From Gemmatimonadota bacterium (GTDB lineage Bacteria; Latescibacterota; UBA2968; UBA8231), in NCBI GenBank assembly GCA_026706165.1, contig JAPOZF010000070.1, forward strand, positions 1-6,827: DNA of 6,827 bases. The letters run 5' to 3'. Position 1 is the stretch's first letter. Every line of letters starts with the position of its first letter. Of the stretch, positions 6,022-6,827 are shown piece after piece. The notes below the pieces were generated by a model. It made no database searches. It was not told the origin of the DNA and saw nothing but the letters and a program-made list of their open reading frames with translations. Made by a program: the position numbers and the translations under genes.

Positions 6022-6612
6022 TCATTCCGCCCCTCCATACTCGCTCCGCATGGCTTCGAACTCCGCGCGCAGGAGCTTCTTGCCCTTGTACAGACGCATC
6101 TTCACCGTGGCGAAGCTCAGCCCGAGAAAGCTGCAGATCTGCTCGTACGAGCAACCCTCGATGTGGAACAGGATGAGCACTCTCCGGTACTCCGGCCTGA
6201 CGCGGTCGAGGGCCTCCATCAACGCCTCGCGTTCCTCTTTTTCCACCAGTTTCTGTTCCGGTGTCTTCTCCCTCCCGGTCACGGGAAGCATGGCGTCGAG
6301 AACCCCCTCCCTGACGACCCCCTTGAGCTGAGGACGACGGCGCACCTGATGGCCTCGAAGCCAGTCGGTAGAGACGTTGCTCGCCATTCTCGCCAGCCAG
6401 GGGGCGAATCTGGAATGCTTCCGCAGCTTGGTGAGCTCGAGGTAGGCCTTGCAGAATACGTCCTGGCTGAGATCGTCCACTTCTTCGGACCGCCGAACGG
6501 CCTCGAAAATCACGCCGTGCACGAGTTTTACGTACCGTTTCACCAGTTCGTCGAACGCCTTCGAATCGCCCTCGAGCGTCCTTCTGACCAGTTCGCTGTC
6601 GTTCTCTGCCAT
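6022..6612 (-). CDS. ECF-type RNA polymerase sigma-70 factor
   Basis: A 196-residue ECF sigma factor with only domains 2 and 4, the usual length. Region 2 covers about residues 15-92: the core-binding EEVDDLSQDVFCKAYLEL (43-60) and the -10 recognition helix FAPWLARMASNVSTDWLRGH (69-88). A charged linker follows. Region 4 covers about 131-185: LDRVRPEYRRVLILFHIEG, then the helix-turn-helix YEQICSFLGLSFATVKMRLYKGKK that reads the -35 element. The start is ATG 6612; no good Shine-Dalgarno sequence precedes it. No anti-sigma gene follows: the sequence downstream of the stop is a short gap and then the convergent propeller gene. Control must therefore come from elsewhere, from a gene beyond the right edge, or from transcription level. 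The C-terminal tail (186-196) is too short for a regulatory domain. The target genes are unknown. Confidence 0.93.
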   Translation of the reverse strand: MAENDSELVRRTLEGDSKAFDELVKRYVKLVHGVIFEAVRRSEEVDDLSQDVFCKAYLELTKLRKHSRFAPWLARMASNVSTDWLRGHQVRRRPQLKGVVREGVLDAMLPVTGREKTPEQKLVEKEEREALMEALDRVRPEYRRVLILFHIEGCSYEQICSFLGLSFATVKMRLYKGKKLLRAEFEAMRSEYGGAE

Positions 6613-6827
6613 GCAGGGGATTCGGGCAATGGTGTTGCGACTTGGCGGTCCCGTTGGAGATCGATCGCGGCGGGGTGGCCTCAGGGGGGGAGAGTCCTCG
6701 GCCAGGCCCGGTCGTCATTGCGGTGCCGTAAAAAAGACGCGGTGGAAAGGGAACTTACTAGTGCTCTGTTAATGAGTCGGCATTGAATTTTGGACCTTCA
6801 CCAACTTGGCATCGTCCCGGTTTCGAT
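6613..6827. other. Upstream region of the sigma-factor gene, no gene seen
   Basis: These 215 bases contain no convincing gene on either strand. The half next to the sigma gene is GC-rich. From about 6728 the sequence becomes AT-richer, with an A-run (6730-6735, a T-run on the minus strand), the palindrome ACTAGT and a TTGAATTTTGG stretch. The promoter of the sigma gene should be here, but I could not pick a reliable -35/-10 pair or an ECF-type GGAAC element on the minus strand. Confidence 0.5.

Noticed and set aside
6750..6754. GGAAC on the plus strand as an ECF-type -35 element
   Set aside because: It points away from the sigma gene and has no matching -10 at the expected spacing, and no gene starts to its right within the window.

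Overview
This is a high-GC bacterial window (G/C-rich third codon positions, several TTG/GTG starts, an ECF sigma factor). The gene mix is an environmental-type phytanoyl-CoA-dioxygenase-like protein beside a sialidase-fold propeller, an RtcB ligase and an ECF sigma factor. That combination suggests a free-living bacterium, perhaps from a Planctomycetota-, Latescibacterota- or Poribacteria-like lineage. This placement is inference from gene content only. No rRNA, tRNA, CRISPR array or complete mobile element was seen.

Layout. (1) Positions 1-627, plus strand: the 3' part of an unrecognised open frame that enters from the left edge. (2) A 10-bp perfect inverted repeat (703-740) separates it from a convergent HAD-superfamily hydrolase gene on the minus strand (790-1542). 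(3) A 350-bp gene-free divergent region leads to a small four-helix membrane protein (1894-2226) with a strong ribosome binding site. (4) A 470-bp gene-free stretch (2227-2698) is rich in inverted repeats. It includes a 16-bp hairpin whose two G-U pairs fit only plus-strand RNA, and a pair of overlapping, mutually exclusive hairpins just before the next gene. (5) A plus-strand, probably co-transcribed block follows: a PhyH-family Fe(II)/2-oxoglutarate-type protein (2699-3523), an RtcB-family RNA ligase (3548-4756) and a BNR/Asp-box beta-propeller protein (4826-5923). (6) A short hairpin at 5923-5943 lies between this block and a convergent ECF sigma-70 factor gene (6022-6612, minus). (7) The last 215 bp carry no gene and hold the sigma factor's upstream region.

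How the genes may work together. The HAD, PhyH and propeller proteins all look like cytoplasmic small-molecule or carbohydrate-related proteins, but nothing in the sequence fixes a substrate. The RtcB protein keeps the recognisable metal and guanylylation residues and is probably an active ligase; its place between an oxygenase-like and a sialidase-like gene is unexpected. The most interesting protein-level signal is in the PhyH protein. The usual His-x-Asp metal motif reads His-Gly-Gly, while the distal His and the 2-oxoglutarate Arg keep the family spacing. HxG/HxA in place of HxD is the pattern of Fe/2OG halogenases, but it can also mark a non-standard or inactive subfamily.
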